64,000 bases of DNA from Candidatus Rifleibacteriota bacterium (GTDB lineage: Bacteria > Muiribacteriota > Ozemobacteria > Ozemobacterales > Ozemobacteraceae), in assembly GCA_015232575.1 (NCBI GenBank), contig JADFZL010000021.1, positions 70,100 to 134,099 of the forward strand, written 5' to 3'. Positions 15,590-24,315 of this stretch are shown here, piece after piece (within the stretch, counting starts at the first letter, position 1; every line of letters begins with the position of its first letter). Under the pieces are notes generated by a model, which ran no database searches, was not told the origin of the DNA, and saw only the letters and a program-made list of their open reading frames with translations. The translations under genes and the position numbers were made by a program.

Positions 15590-17800
15590 CTAATCCTTGA
15601 ATATCGCTGAAGAAAGCGGTAAAAGGGTAATCGTTTTTCCAGAGATTTCAACGCCTTTTTTCTCAGAAATCCCTTTCAAATCGACTTTTTCTGCATCGCA
15701 AATCAGCAATAACTTTGAAAAATCTTCTGAAAGCGTGAGTTTTCTTTCCCTGTTATCTGCATTTACAAATATGTAATACTTTTCACCTGAAGTTGAGGTA
15801 CATGAGTAAGCTATTACTAAATCTACCTTTTCAATTTCAGGAGCATCAATCAATCGTACATTTTGGTCAATAATAGCTTTTGAAGGCAGCCTGAAAGCAT
15901 CAGTTGACTTTCTGAAAGCTATAAGACCGGTAGTGTACTCCCGTGTTATTTTGTTTGCCGGATATTTATTACCGTCTGTGGCTTTTTTCCAGTCGAACAT
16001 GTTTATCGCGTCAGATGAATCATAAGAATCATGGATGAAATACGGAAATTTAAATGGCGTGCCGTCTTCATTTACAAGCTTATGAAATTTGGCTTCCGGT
16101 TCACTTTCTGAACGCCACTGTTTTGTTCTGCCATATTCCTGGCCTGCATGTATGAATGCAGTTCCCTGAGCTGTCAGAAGCAGGAGATTGCCGATTCTTA
16201 TTCTCTTGTGAATTTCTAAATCATTTTCCGGTAAATCAGGGTCTTTTTTTAGCGATTGTGCGATAACATCATAAAGTGGAAGATTATCGTGCGCTTCAAT
16301 GTATTGTACCATGTCTCCCGGAGCATCAGCGGGAGTATTAGTTGGCTGAGCTTTCAGATTGGCGAAAATCAGAGAAATGTCGCGCTTCCCGCCGGTAATG
16401 AATCTTGGCTCTCCTTCACATCCGAAACCTGATTTCAGCTCATTTCTGAATTCATCTGAAAAAACTCCGACGTTGTCTGTTTTATCCATCCAATCCTGAT
16501 CTGCGGCTTTCCCTTTAAGCAAAGGTTCGTCAAGATGACCTTTAAAGGTTCGCCAGCCTTCTCCAAGAAAAAGCGCGTCCGGGTTAATTGCGGCGGCAGC
16601 GTTATATGCATGCTGTATGGCGTCGTAAGTGGCATCACCCATCATATCAAAACGCATTCCATCAATCTTATATTCGCTGAACCAGTGTGTGACAGAATCT
16701 ACCAGGAGTTTTTCGGCCATTTTTCTGTTTGTTGCAAGATTATTTCCAAAGTCGCCCAGAAATTTTCCCTCGGAATCCTGGAAAAAATAGTAGCCTGGTA
16801 CAATGTCGTCCAGGAATTCAGCTTTTGCCATGTGCGTGTATACTACATCCAGAATGACTCCCATGCCAGCTTGATGAATTGCATCAATAAGATCTTTTAT
16901 TTCCGCGATTCGGCATTCAGGATCATCAGGATTTTCGGAATAAGCGCCGTCAGGTGAAAAATAGTTATGAGGATCGTAGCCCCAATTGTACTGGTTGTTT
17001 TTTGAAGAGTACTTCATTTCGCGCTGAGTCATAAGTGATTCATCTCCAAAATACCACGCCTGAACCGGAAGGAGCTGAACATGTGTAACACCGAGAGATT
17101 TAATGTATGGAATTTTGCTTATGAAAGCACGATATGTTCCCCAGGGTTTGGTAAGATCCTTTTCAATGGACGGGTCCGAGGTAAAGTCGCGTGTATGTAT
17201 TTCCCAGATAATTGCGTCTTCTCGTTTTTTATATCCATCTATTTTTGGATGCGACAATTTTTTTCCAACAGCAGACGGGTTTACAATTGCTGCTTTTCCA
17301 ACAAAATCACCGGATTTTCCGGCGGAATTACCAGATGTATCAACAGTGACAGCGGCCATTGATTTTGAGTATGGGTCAAGCACAATTCGGGGAGAACGAC
17401 CGGGATTAATTACTTCATACTGGTAAAAATATCCTCTTAAATCAGTTATTCCAGGAAATTCACTGGGTTTAAGCTCAGCTTCCCAGACTCCAGAATTAGA
17501 TTTTTCAAGTTTTTTTTCACCAGCAATGCGGGTCTGATCATTTTTATCGTAAAGAATTACCTTGACTGAAGTGGCTTTTGGAGCCCAGAGCTTGAAAATA
17601 GCTGAAGAATTGTAAAATGTACAGCCAAGGTCGTTACCATCGTATGAAAAGAGAGAATCAATCTGCTGCCAGTCTTTTTTTACTGCCTCTGAAGAAGATT
17701 TCTGTGCGACAACTGGTTCGGCTGAAAGAACGTTGCTCTCCCCGGCAAATAATAAACAGATTATCGGAATGATGAAAAAACAGGTGTTTGAAATGGACAT
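15590..17800 (-). CDS. pulA: Type I pullulanase (secreted alpha-glucan debranching enzyme)
   Basis: The product is 736 residues from the ATG at 17800 (AAAGG eleven bases upstream; a start at 17851 adds only a charged stretch). A signal peptide is followed by a CBM48-like domain (near 65-155) and a GH13 barrel. The type I pullulanase hallmark YNWGYDP is at 271-277. Catalytic regions are seen: DVVYTH (318-323), GMRFD with nucleophile Asp385, LGEGW with acid/base Glu414, and AHDN (503-506). Pullulanase hydrolyses alpha-1,6 branches in pullulan, starch or glycogen. Export suggests use of environmental polysaccharide. No sugar transporter is adjacent. Family B repeats border both ends. Confidence 0.93.
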   Translation of the reverse strand: MSISNTCFFIIPIICLLFAGESNVLSAEPVVAQKSSSEAVKKDWQQIDSLFSYDGNDLGCTFYNSSAIFKLWAPKATSVKVILYDKNDQTRIAGEKKLEKSNSGVWEAELKPSEFPGITDLRGYFYQYEVINPGRSPRIVLDPYSKSMAAVTVDTSGNSAGKSGDFVGKAAIVNPSAVGKKLSHPKIDGYKKREDAIIWEIHTRDFTSDPSIEKDLTKPWGTYRAFISKIPYIKSLGVTHVQLLPVQAWYFGDESLMTQREMKYSSKNNQYNWGYDPHNYFSPDGAYSENPDDPECRIAEIKDLIDAIHQAGMGVILDVVYTHMAKAEFLDDIVPGYYFFQDSEGKFLGDFGNNLATNRKMAEKLLVDSVTHWFSEYKIDGMRFDMMGDATYDAIQHAYNAAAAINPDALFLGEGWRTFKGHLDEPLLKGKAADQDWMDKTDNVGVFSDEFRNELKSGFGCEGEPRFITGGKRDISLIFANLKAQPTNTPADAPGDMVQYIEAHDNLPLYDVIAQSLKKDPDLPENDLEIHKRIRIGNLLLLTAQGTAFIHAGQEYGRTKQWRSESEPEAKFHKLVNEDGTPFKFPYFIHDSYDSSDAINMFDWKKATDGNKYPANKITREYTTGLIAFRKSTDAFRLPSKAIIDQNVRLIDAPEIEKVDLVIAYSCTSTSGEKYYIFVNADNRERKLTLSEDFSKLLLICDAEKVDLKGISEKKGVEISGKTITLLPLSSAIFKD

Positions 17801-17934
17801 GTTTCTGAGCCTTTCAATATGATAAACGCGATTTCTGATGAATTTTATCACAAAGAAATATCAGTAACAACAAGTATCTTCGCAATGGGTCTTTGAAAAA
17901 ATACACGAAAACATAAGAAAAGAAAAGAGAAGAG

Positions 17935-18150
17935 AAGACAAGACAAGACAAGACAGAAAGAAAAGATTTTTTCCGCAGATTACGCAGATTTCAAGACTCA
18001 AGACTCGAGATTCGAGATTAAAGATTCTATGCTTGAGGTTAGATGCTTAAGATTTGAGTTTTGAGACTCAAGATTTAATCTTTCTGACCTCATCTTTTAA
18101 TCTTAATCTGCGAAATCTGCGGACAGCTTTAATCTTTTATCTTGAAGAAT
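17935..18150. repeat. Inverted pair of family B repeats
   Basis: A copy in one orientation (GACAAGACAAGACAAGACAG, then TTTTTTCCGCAGATTACGC) is followed by tandem ACTCAAGACTCGAGATTCG words and then by a copy in the opposite orientation (AATCTGCGAAATCTGCGGAC). The arms could pair. The second copy abuts the stop of the gene at 18178; the first faces the start of pulA. I see no gene in 17801-18177. Confidence 0.75.
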
Positions 18151-18177
18151 TGATTCACGAGTAAGCATGGAGTGCCA

Positions 18178-18684
18178 TCAGAACATTCTTGAGTCGTAAG
18201 CCCAGTGAAGAAGGGCTTGCCTTTGTTTTTTTCGGCAGTGAAAATCACCCCTGGTACAATGTTTTTTTAATTGTGCAATGTGCCTTGACATTGCTCTCCA
18301 TCGTTTTATCTGACGTTCGTCGTCAACGCATCTTCTGCCCATGTAGTAGCGGCAATACCACTGGAACCATCCACGCGGGTCTTCATGATAGATCCAGCCT
18401 TTTTCACGCCACACAGACAAGGGTTGCGAGGCATTTATTCCAAAGTAGTTTAAGGCCGGGTCATGCTTTTCAGAGCATAGTTTAGCGTTTATAAACCACT
18501 CATCTGGAAATTCAGATCTGCAATCAGTCATGTATTTTCCACCAAATACCCCAAGGCTCAACATTTCAGCAGGTGAGAGTTCAGGTTGAAAACAATTGTC
18601 GAAATTTTTTCCTTCTGGCTCTGTGAGAAAATATGTATAGTTTGACTGCATTTTATCGTTAACAATAATTTCTTTTTTCAACAT
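18178..18684 (-). CDS. Conserved-looking hypothetical protein, aromatic- and Cys-rich
   Basis: The product is 168 residues without signal peptide or membrane helix. It is rich in Trp, Tyr and Cys and has compact motifs: LSPAEMLSLGVFGGKYM, EFPDEWF, WREKGWIYHEDPRGWFQWYCRYYMGRR and CTRGDFHCRKKQRQALLHWAYDS. The even codon use and low bias toward simple sequence suggest a real gene. The C-terminal half is basic and could bind nucleic acid, but I cannot assign a function. The ribosome site is weak (ACGGAA). Neighbours give no help: pullulanase downstream and a short secreted protein upstream. Confidence 0.65.
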   Translation of the reverse strand: MLKKEIIVNDKMQSNYTYFLTEPEGKNFDNCFQPELSPAEMLSLGVFGGKYMTDCRSEFPDEWFINAKLCSEKHDPALNYFGINASQPLSVWREKGWIYHEDPRGWFQWYCRYYMGRRCVDDERQIKRWRAMSRHIAQLKKHCTRGDFHCRKKQRQALLHWAYDSRMF

Positions 18685-18845
18685 TTCGTTCTAAATTCCG
18701 TTTCGCAGGGAGTTTGAATAAAGTGCCTGTTTTAATCGAATAATTATAACATTAAAAGCACTCTACTGAATCTGGAATTATTAATTCGTAAAAATCAGAA
18801 TCAGATAGAGTGCGTGTCTTTTAAAACCTGTCAGAAAATTATCTG

Positions 18846-19064
18846 TTAAGGTTTATGATTATGATTATTTCCCCAAAGTCCGTGTTCGTCGCTTATCGGG
18901 CCATTGCTTGGAGGAAGTGGGGGATATGAATTATCGTTGTTTCCGGAATTATTCGTATCAGTCTGCTGAGGTGGGGGCGGGGGCGGGGTAGGGGAATCTT
19001 CCGCAAAAAGGGAAAAGGGTGAAAGAAGAACACAAAGTGCAAGAACCAAATTTAATCGTTTCAA
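18846..19064 (-). CDS. Small proline-rich secreted protein
   Basis: The product is 72 residues. The start codon is TTG at 19064, supported by a strong GGAGG seven bases upstream. A clean signal peptide (MKRLNLVLALCVLLSPFSLFA) precedes a short mature region of about 50 residues made of a PTPPPPPPQQ run, an Asn-rich spacer, PPLPPSNGP and a His/Asn-rich end. It is probably an unstructured exported peptide. Function unknown. Confidence 0.65.
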   Translation of the reverse strand: MKRLNLVLALCVLLSPFSLFAEDSPTPPPPPPQQTDTNNSGNNDNSYPPLPPSNGPISDEHGLWGNNHNHKP

Positions 19065-19586
19065 GGTATTTCCTCCAGGATGAAAATTTTATTTAGCTAT
19101 TAATCAGTCTAAATGCGCAATCAATACTTTTTTTCCATCAATAATACTTACCATGAATGTTATGTATCAACGCAACTATTCAGGAATTTAGCTTTCTCTC
19201 AGACTTCACTTTTGGACATTCGAAAAAGTGCATTGATAGGCTCCTGTATTTCACTTATATAGGTTTAATTTGAGTAATTCGCATGAATTTGTCCAGATTA
19301 TATAGCAAGAAAATGTTTAGCAAGAAGTTTGCCAGAATTATGAGTTTTTGCAGATCGTCATTTAATAAAACTTTGGTTGCATTTTTCAGTGTGAGAAAAA
19401 TCAGAAATGCCAATTTTTCAGCAATAGAGTTGATATTTTTGGATTTGAAAATGAAAATAATTGTAACAAAATTTGCATATTGGGGGTAAATATTTGTGAA
19501 CTTAGAAAACAAAGTGACATTTTTATGAAGTTTTTCGTTAGTTTAATGTGGAAGAGAAAATCCAAAATAAAAAAGGGAGGAATTTT
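19065..19586. other. Long AT-rich intergenic stretch
   Basis: Two overlapping open frames (19283-19489 on plus, 19255-19512 on minus) have no ribosome site and look like chance. I see no clear terminator, RNA gene or repeat. The segment may hold the promoter of the small peptide and exporter operon at its right end. Confidence 0.5.
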
Positions 19587-19667
19587 ATGAAACAGGCATA
19601 TTTAATAATAACACTCGGAGTTGTCTATCAGTTGTTTGCTGTCATGATGGTTTTCTGTGGAGAATAA
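19587..19667 (+). CDS. 26-residue hydrophobic peptide upstream of the exporter operon
   Basis: The open frame encodes 26 residues, MKQAYLIITLGVVYQLFAV then MMVFCGE. A strong GGGAGG lies six bases before the ATG, which is much better than the site of the next gene. The peptide is one hydrophobic helix with a single Lys near the start and a Cys near the end. It lies 113 bases before the TolC-like gene, in the same orientation. It could be a signal-less secreted peptide, a membrane subunit of the exporter, a leader, or a pheromone-like substrate. The call rests on the ribosome site and position only. Confidence 0.5.
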   Translation: MKQAYLIITLGVVYQLFAVMMVFCGE

Positions 19668-19780
19668 ACCATTTTGTTTTAATAGTGTGTATTTATTGAA
19701 AAGTCGGTAAAGAAATCGTAGTCAGAGGTTCGACAGAAGTTATTGCACTTTAAAGGAATATATGATATTACTTTTCGATC

Positions 19781-21172
19781 ATGAAAAAAACAGATCTGCG
19801 TGTAATTGCTTTAATTTTTCTCTGTTTCCTTTTTTCACGGGAAGTTTTCTCTACTGAAATCCAGAGTCTGCCAAGATTAACAATTTCAGATTGTGTAAGA
19901 CGTGGAACTTCAGAAAACCTGAGTCTTGCAGTAAAAAAACTTTCGAAAGAAGAAAGCTTTCAGGATATTCAGATAAGCAGAAAGATTTTTATTCCGGAAG
20001 TATCTGTTAATACAAGTCGTGACGAAAAAAACCGACTGAAAATTGAGAACAGGTTTTCCAGAAAATCAGATTCCGGTACAAGATATGGTGTTAAGTTATC
20101 TGACGCTGATATTTTCAGAAACAGCACTTCCGAGGATCAATCCTATACTTTCCAACTTTCCAGGCCAGTTCTGCGAAATTTTGGCAGACAGATAAATGGT
20201 CTTGACATAGACATTTCCGGTCTGGACTACTCTATTGCAGAAGAATCATTTAAATCCGATCTGAATTCCCTTGCGTTCAATATCGTAAAAGCATGGCTTA
20301 ACCTGTTTTTTGCTGCGAAAAATCTTGAAATTCAGGAATCGGCTTACAGAATGGCATTAAAGCAGTATGAAGAAACGAAAAACGATATTGGAAAAGGTGT
20401 TTTGCCTGAGCAGGATATCTTTCTGGTTGAGGAAAATGTTGTAAGATTTGATGTCAAACGTGAAGATGCGAAACGAAACATCTCAATTTATCAGAATGAA
20501 CTTGGACGACTGCTGAATTATGATATTGCATCCTTTCCGGGGATTATTGCAAGCGATTCTCTTACTGCCGAAATAGAATTAGTTTCATCTTTTTCAATTT
20601 CTCTTGAAAACCTTCAGAAATTCAATCCGACAATAAAAATGAAACAGTATGCTCTTAAAAAATCGCTGTTGAATTTTGACTATTACAAAAATCAACTTTT
20701 GCCTGTATTGAATTTCAATATTGATTATTCATTGAATCGCAGAAACGATTCTGCTTTTGAAACAGGTTATGCAGTTGGATTTGATTTTTCAGCGCCACTT
20801 TCAAGAAAATCTGACAGAGCACAGGTTACAAAGGCAAAAATCGGAGTGAAGCGAAGCGAAATTTCAATTGAAGAAATTGAAAGCAATCTTGAGTGGGAAC
20901 TGAAAGACGTATATGTAGATTTGAACTATCTTTTCAAATTGCTTGAAGCGAAAAAAAAGGTCAGGGCGCTTGCTCAGCAGAAGCTCGAAGCTCAGGAAGA
21001 AAAATACCGAAACGGAATATCCACACTTGATGAGGTTGTACGATTTCAGCGAGATCTCGAAAATTCAAAAATAGATGAAATAAGCGTTCTGATATCATTT
21101 AACAGAGTCAGATACGAAATCTTATTCCTCGAAGGAAATTTGTACAAATACTTTGGAATATTGTTTGAATGA
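19781..21172 (+). CDS. TolC-like outer-membrane efflux protein
   Basis: The product is 463 residues with a signal peptide (to about VFSTEIQS). It has two repeats of the outer-membrane efflux family: long helical segments, a central region with strands near FDYYKNQLLPVLNFNIDYSL, and the end repeat KYRNGISTLDEVVRFQRDLENSK, typical of TolC family members. It should form the trimeric exit duct. It starts a five-gene operon: the next ATG overlaps its stop by four bases. The ATG has no good ribosome site; AAAGGAA lies about 24 bases upstream and better fits an overlapping short frame at 19762. Confidence 0.88.
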   Translation: MKKTDLRVIALIFLCFLFSREVFSTEIQSLPRLTISDCVRRGTSENLSLAVKKLSKEESFQDIQISRKIFIPEVSVNTSRDEKNRLKIENRFSRKSDSGTRYGVKLSDADIFRNSTSEDQSYTFQLSRPVLRNFGRQINGLDIDISGLDYSIAEESFKSDLNSLAFNIVKAWLNLFFAAKNLEIQESAYRMALKQYEETKNDIGKGVLPEQDIFLVEENVVRFDVKREDAKRNISIYQNELGRLLNYDIASFPGIIASDSLTAEIELVSSFSISLENLQKFNPTIKMKQYALKKSLLNFDYYKNQLLPVLNFNIDYSLNRRNDSAFETGYAVGFDFSAPLSRKSDRAQVTKAKIGVKRSEISIEEIESNLEWELKDVYVDLNYLFKLLEAKKKVRALAQQKLEAQEEKYRNGISTLDEVVRFQRDLENSKIDEISVLISFNRVRYEILFLEGNLYKYFGILFE

Positions 21173-21837
21173 TCAGGATTGAAAATTTAGTCAAAAATTA
21201 TAAGCTTGGAATCGTTGATGTTCCTGTATTGAAAGGAGTTTCTCTGACGATTAACAGCGGAGAATTCGTTTCAATAATGGGGTCATCCGGATCAGGGAAA
21301 TCGACTTTATTGAATATTCTCGGATGCCTTGATGTACCAACCACCGGGAAATACTTCCTCGAAGAAATTCCTGTTGATTCAATGGATGATAACCAGCTTT
21401 CAGAAATACGTGCCAGGTTTATCGGATTTGTTTTTCAGAGTTTTCAGTTGATGAAGTACCTTGACGTAGTAGAAAATGTAAAACTTCCCATGGAATACAT
21501 TGGTTGCTCTGATCGAAAAAGCACCGAACTTGCACGCAAATGGATAGAAAGAGTACACCTGGGACATCGTTATGATCACTATCCGAGACAGCTGAGCGGT
21601 GGCGAAAGGCAGCGGGTTGCTATAGCAAGAGCTCTTGTAAAGTCTCCAAGACTCATTCTTGCCGATGAGCCTACTGGAAATCTTGACCGGGTTGTTGAAA
21701 AGGAAATAATTGATCTTTTCAGAGAACTGAATCGCGAGATGGGTATTACAATTATTGTTGTGACCCATTCTCTTGAAGTAGCTGATATGACAGACCGAAA
21801 AATTGTGATTCGTGATGGAACTATACAGATACAATAA
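21169..21837 (+). CDS. ABC transporter ATPase, LolD/MacB type
   Basis: The product is 222 residues, one nucleotide-binding domain. Visible motifs are Walker A GSSGSGKST, the Q-loop FVFQSFQL, the signature LSGGERQRVAIARAL, Walker B LILADEPTGNLD and the switch His in VVTHS. It powers the permease at 23050-24315. As in LolD-type systems the ATPase is a separate protein rather than fused to the permease. It overlaps tolC by ATGA and the next gene by about 23 bases, which indicates translational coupling. Confidence 0.95.
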   Translation: MIRIENLVKNYKLGIVDVPVLKGVSLTINSGEFVSIMGSSGSGKSTLLNILGCLDVPTTGKYFLEEIPVDSMDDNQLSEIRARFIGFVFQSFQLMKYLDVVENVKLPMEYIGCSDRKSTELARKWIERVHLGHRYDHYPRQLSGGERQRVAIARALVKSPRLILADEPTGNLDRVVEKEIIDLFRELNREMGITIIVVTHSLEVADMTDRKIVIRDGTIQIQ

Positions 21838-23053
21838 AACAAAATACCGTACAGCAATTTTATTTGTGCTTTTTTCAATGATTTCAGTATCAATATTTTC
21901 TCAGATTGATGCTGAAACACAGGATTTATATGATGGTTCAATTCTTCCGTGTGACTTTGATGCATTTTTTGCCCCGCAGAATACTCTGAAACTGCCTTTC
22001 ACCAGTGCAGACAGCAGTGCAATTCAGCTTGCGGAAATTCTTCCGGAAGGCAGTAAGGTTCATGCTGGTCAGGTTATAGCTACATTTGTATTCCGCTGGG
22101 ACCAGGCAAAAGAAAGAATTGAGCAGCGAATTAACCAGGTCGAAACCCAGAAACAGGAAGATAATCTGAAACTCCAGAAAGAAATTGATGGATTGAAATA
22201 CAAGGTTCAGAAGGCGAAAATTCAAGTTGATCGTTCAGAACTCGAACTTCAGAAAAAGCAATCTCTTTCAAAAATCAAACAGCAAATTCTTGATTGCGAC
22301 AATAAAATAATTATATTCGAGGAAAAATCCCTCAGACATAAATTGAAAGCGGCTCAGGAAAATCTGTCAACGTGTCTTGAGTGGCATGATAAAAATATAC
22401 TTCTCTGGAGAGGTTATCGGGAAACATTTTCTCAGACAAAGGAACGGTATCAGGTCAAGGCCCACTGTGACGGAACTTTGTTTTATCCGGTAATTACAAA
22501 ACTGAAACGGAAAATTCAGAAAGGCGATCGTGTTGATTCCGGAACTCATTTCCTTTCAATCATTAAATCCAAAAGATATGAACTTGTATTTTTTCTGCCA
22601 GAGAATGATTATTTGCGCATCACAAGTATTTCCTCATTTCCTTTTTTGTGGAATCCACCCGATAGCAAGAATCAGAGCAAGGGAGGGAATTCAAAGGACA
22701 GGAAAAAATCCGGGAAAAAAGAGAAAAAGTTTAAAAAAGGAAAGAACTCTGGAAAGTCTGACTTTTCTGGAAATTCCAGAGTGAAAATTGCAGAAGATTC
22801 TGCTGAAAAGACAACTGATCAAATGTCTGAAGCAGGAAAAATTTTTATCGTCAGCGGCGGAAAAGAATTACCTGTTAAGATCAGGGAAGTATCATATTTC
22901 CCACAGACAATCGGAGACTTGAAATTGAATCAGGGGCTTCCAGACGCCTGGGATAAATGTTTTGTTGTTAAAGCTGATCTTCCGGATAGTTTTATTTCTT
23001 CAGATAACGGTAACAGCATGATGAACAACGTAAAAGTGAGATTCTCCAGATGA
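21815..23053 (+). CDS. Periplasmic adaptor (HlyD/MacA-like), first of two, with Lys-rich insertion
   Basis: The product is 412 residues from ATG 21815; a GTG lies one codon earlier. A signal or anchor helix (TAILFVLFSMISVSIFSQ) is followed by a lipoyl-like half motif (LAEILPEGSKVHAGQVIATF), a coiled-coil hairpin (about 95-170), a return half motif (VKAHCDGTLFYPV) and a beta domain. Residues about 285-325 form an insertion very rich in Lys, Gly and Ser (KDRKKSGKKEKKFKKGK). It should link the inner-membrane permease to the TolC-like duct. The match to the family is lower than for the second adaptor at 24308-25576. It overlaps the permease start by ATGA. Confidence 0.78.
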   Translation: MELYRYNKTKYRTAILFVLFSMISVSIFSQIDAETQDLYDGSILPCDFDAFFAPQNTLKLPFTSADSSAIQLAEILPEGSKVHAGQVIATFVFRWDQAKERIEQRINQVETQKQEDNLKLQKEIDGLKYKVQKAKIQVDRSELELQKKQSLSKIKQQILDCDNKIIIFEEKSLRHKLKAAQENLSTCLEWHDKNILLWRGYRETFSQTKERYQVKAHCDGTLFYPVITKLKRKIQKGDRVDSGTHFLSIIKSKRYELVFFLPENDYLRITSISSFPFLWNPPDSKNQSKGGNSKDRKKSGKKEKKFKKGKNSGKSDFSGNSRVKIAEDSAEKTTDQMSEAGKIFIVSGGKELPVKIREVSYFPQTIGDLKLNQGLPDAWDKCFVVKADLPDSFISSDNGNSMMNNVKVRFSR

Positions 23054-24315
23054 AGGTCAGAAACCTTATCAGAGGTAGCCTTGCACAATTTCGTCAGAAT
23101 CTGGTACGCACAGGTCTTACTCTTCTCGGAATTATTTTCGGAGTTGCTTCCGTTATCGCAATGATTACAATCGGCGAAGGCGCTCAAAATGAAATCATGA
23201 AAAAGATTGAAAGTATGGGAGCAGATCTTGTACATGTCAGTGCCAACAGAATTGAAAAATCTCAGATATCTGAAATAATAAATGACTCCGAAGGTCTTTC
23301 AATGCGTGATGTCAGAGCGTTTGAAAAAATAATTCCGATGAATGGCAGATCAGTCACTCTTGTAAATAAGGCAAAAATCGAAACTTCCAATCTCCCAATT
23401 CAGGGGGCAGAACTTGAAGTATACGCCGTGAGCAGAAGATTTCTTGAAGTAAATAATCTCAACCTTGTTGCCGGAAGAAACTTCTGTTCAGATGACTTTT
23501 CCATGAACGGATCTGTTGCATTAATCGGGCACACTTATTCTCTGCAGTTTTTTGAAAGCCCGAAAATGGCTGTTGGACAGCAAATTAGATTAAATTACAA
23601 ATGGTTTACGATAATCGGAGTATTCGGAAAATCTGAGGTTTCTGAGGAACCTGTGAAGAAAAAAAAGGGAAAAAGGAAGGTACCTGATGACTTAAATATG
23701 TACAGTCAATCTATTCTTCTTCCGATTTCAACATATTACGAAAAAATAGCTCCTCCAAAAGTATTTTCTGACCTTGATAAAATCACCATTAAGTGCAGAA
23801 GTCTTTCCGAAACCAACATGATTAAAGATGTGGCACAGAAAATTCTTTGTATTACACATAATGGCGTAAATGACTTCAAAATCGTTTCTCCGCTTGAACT
23901 TCTAGAACAGAAACAATCTACTCAGCAGGTTTTTAATGTTGTACTACTGAGCATTGCCTCTATTTCTCTTCTGGTTGGCGGAATTGGCATAATGAATATC
24001 ATGCTTGCTAATGTCATGGAACGAAGACATGAAATTGGTGTCAGAAGAGCACTTGGTGCGAAAAAAAGACACATTGTCATGCAGTTTATGTTTGAATCAG
24101 TGTTTATCTGTCTTATCGGCGGTGCAGCCGGTGTTATAGCCGGAATGAGCCTGAGCCATGCTATTCTTACATTTACGAAAATTCCGGTTTCATTTTCTGC
24201 TCTTCCGATTTTTCTATCATTTGCAATTTCTTTTCTCGTGGGAATTATCTTCGGAATAATGCCTGCACGGGAAGCGGCTAATCTTAATCCGGTGGAGGCA
24301 TTACATTATGAATGA
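23050..24315 (+). CDS. MacB-type ABC transporter permease
   Basis: The product is 421 residues without an ATPase domain. It has an N-terminal helix (LTLLGIIFGVASVIAMITIGEGA), a periplasmic MacB core domain, and a C-terminal FtsX-like domain with LLVGGIGIMNIMLANVMERRHEIGVRRALGAKKRHI. A short basic insert (VKKKKGKRKVPDD) sits near residue 202, echoing the Lys-rich insertion in the adjoining adaptor. MacB proteins work as mechanotransmitters that push periplasmic substrate into the duct. It is coupled to both neighbours by overlapping codons. It is paralogous to the partial gene at 1-754. Confidence 0.94.
   Translation: MKVRNLIRGSLAQFRQNLVRTGLTLLGIIFGVASVIAMITIGEGAQNEIMKKIESMGADLVHVSANRIEKSQISEIINDSEGLSMRDVRAFEKIIPMNGRSVTLVNKAKIETSNLPIQGAELEVYAVSRRFLEVNNLNLVAGRNFCSDDFSMNGSVALIGHTYSLQFFESPKMAVGQQIRLNYKWFTIIGVFGKSEVSEEPVKKKKGKRKVPDDLNMYSQSILLPISTYYEKIAPPKVFSDLDKITIKCRSLSETNMIKDVAQKILCITHNGVNDFKIVSPLELLEQKQSTQQVFNVVLLSIASISLLVGGIGIMNIMLANVMERRHEIGVRRALGAKKRHIVMQFMFESVFICLIGGAAGVIAGMSLSHAILTFTKIPVSFSALPIFLSFAISFLVGIIFGIMPAREAANLNPVEALHYE

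Noticed and set aside
19255..19512. Overlapping 85- and 68-residue frames on opposite strands
   Set aside because: Both are AT-driven, lack ribosome sites and overlap each other.
19762..19860. Short overlapping frame at the tolC start with a good AAAGGAA site
   Set aside because: It would overlap the TolC signal peptide in another frame and has a poor composition; a coupled leader is possible but not supported.
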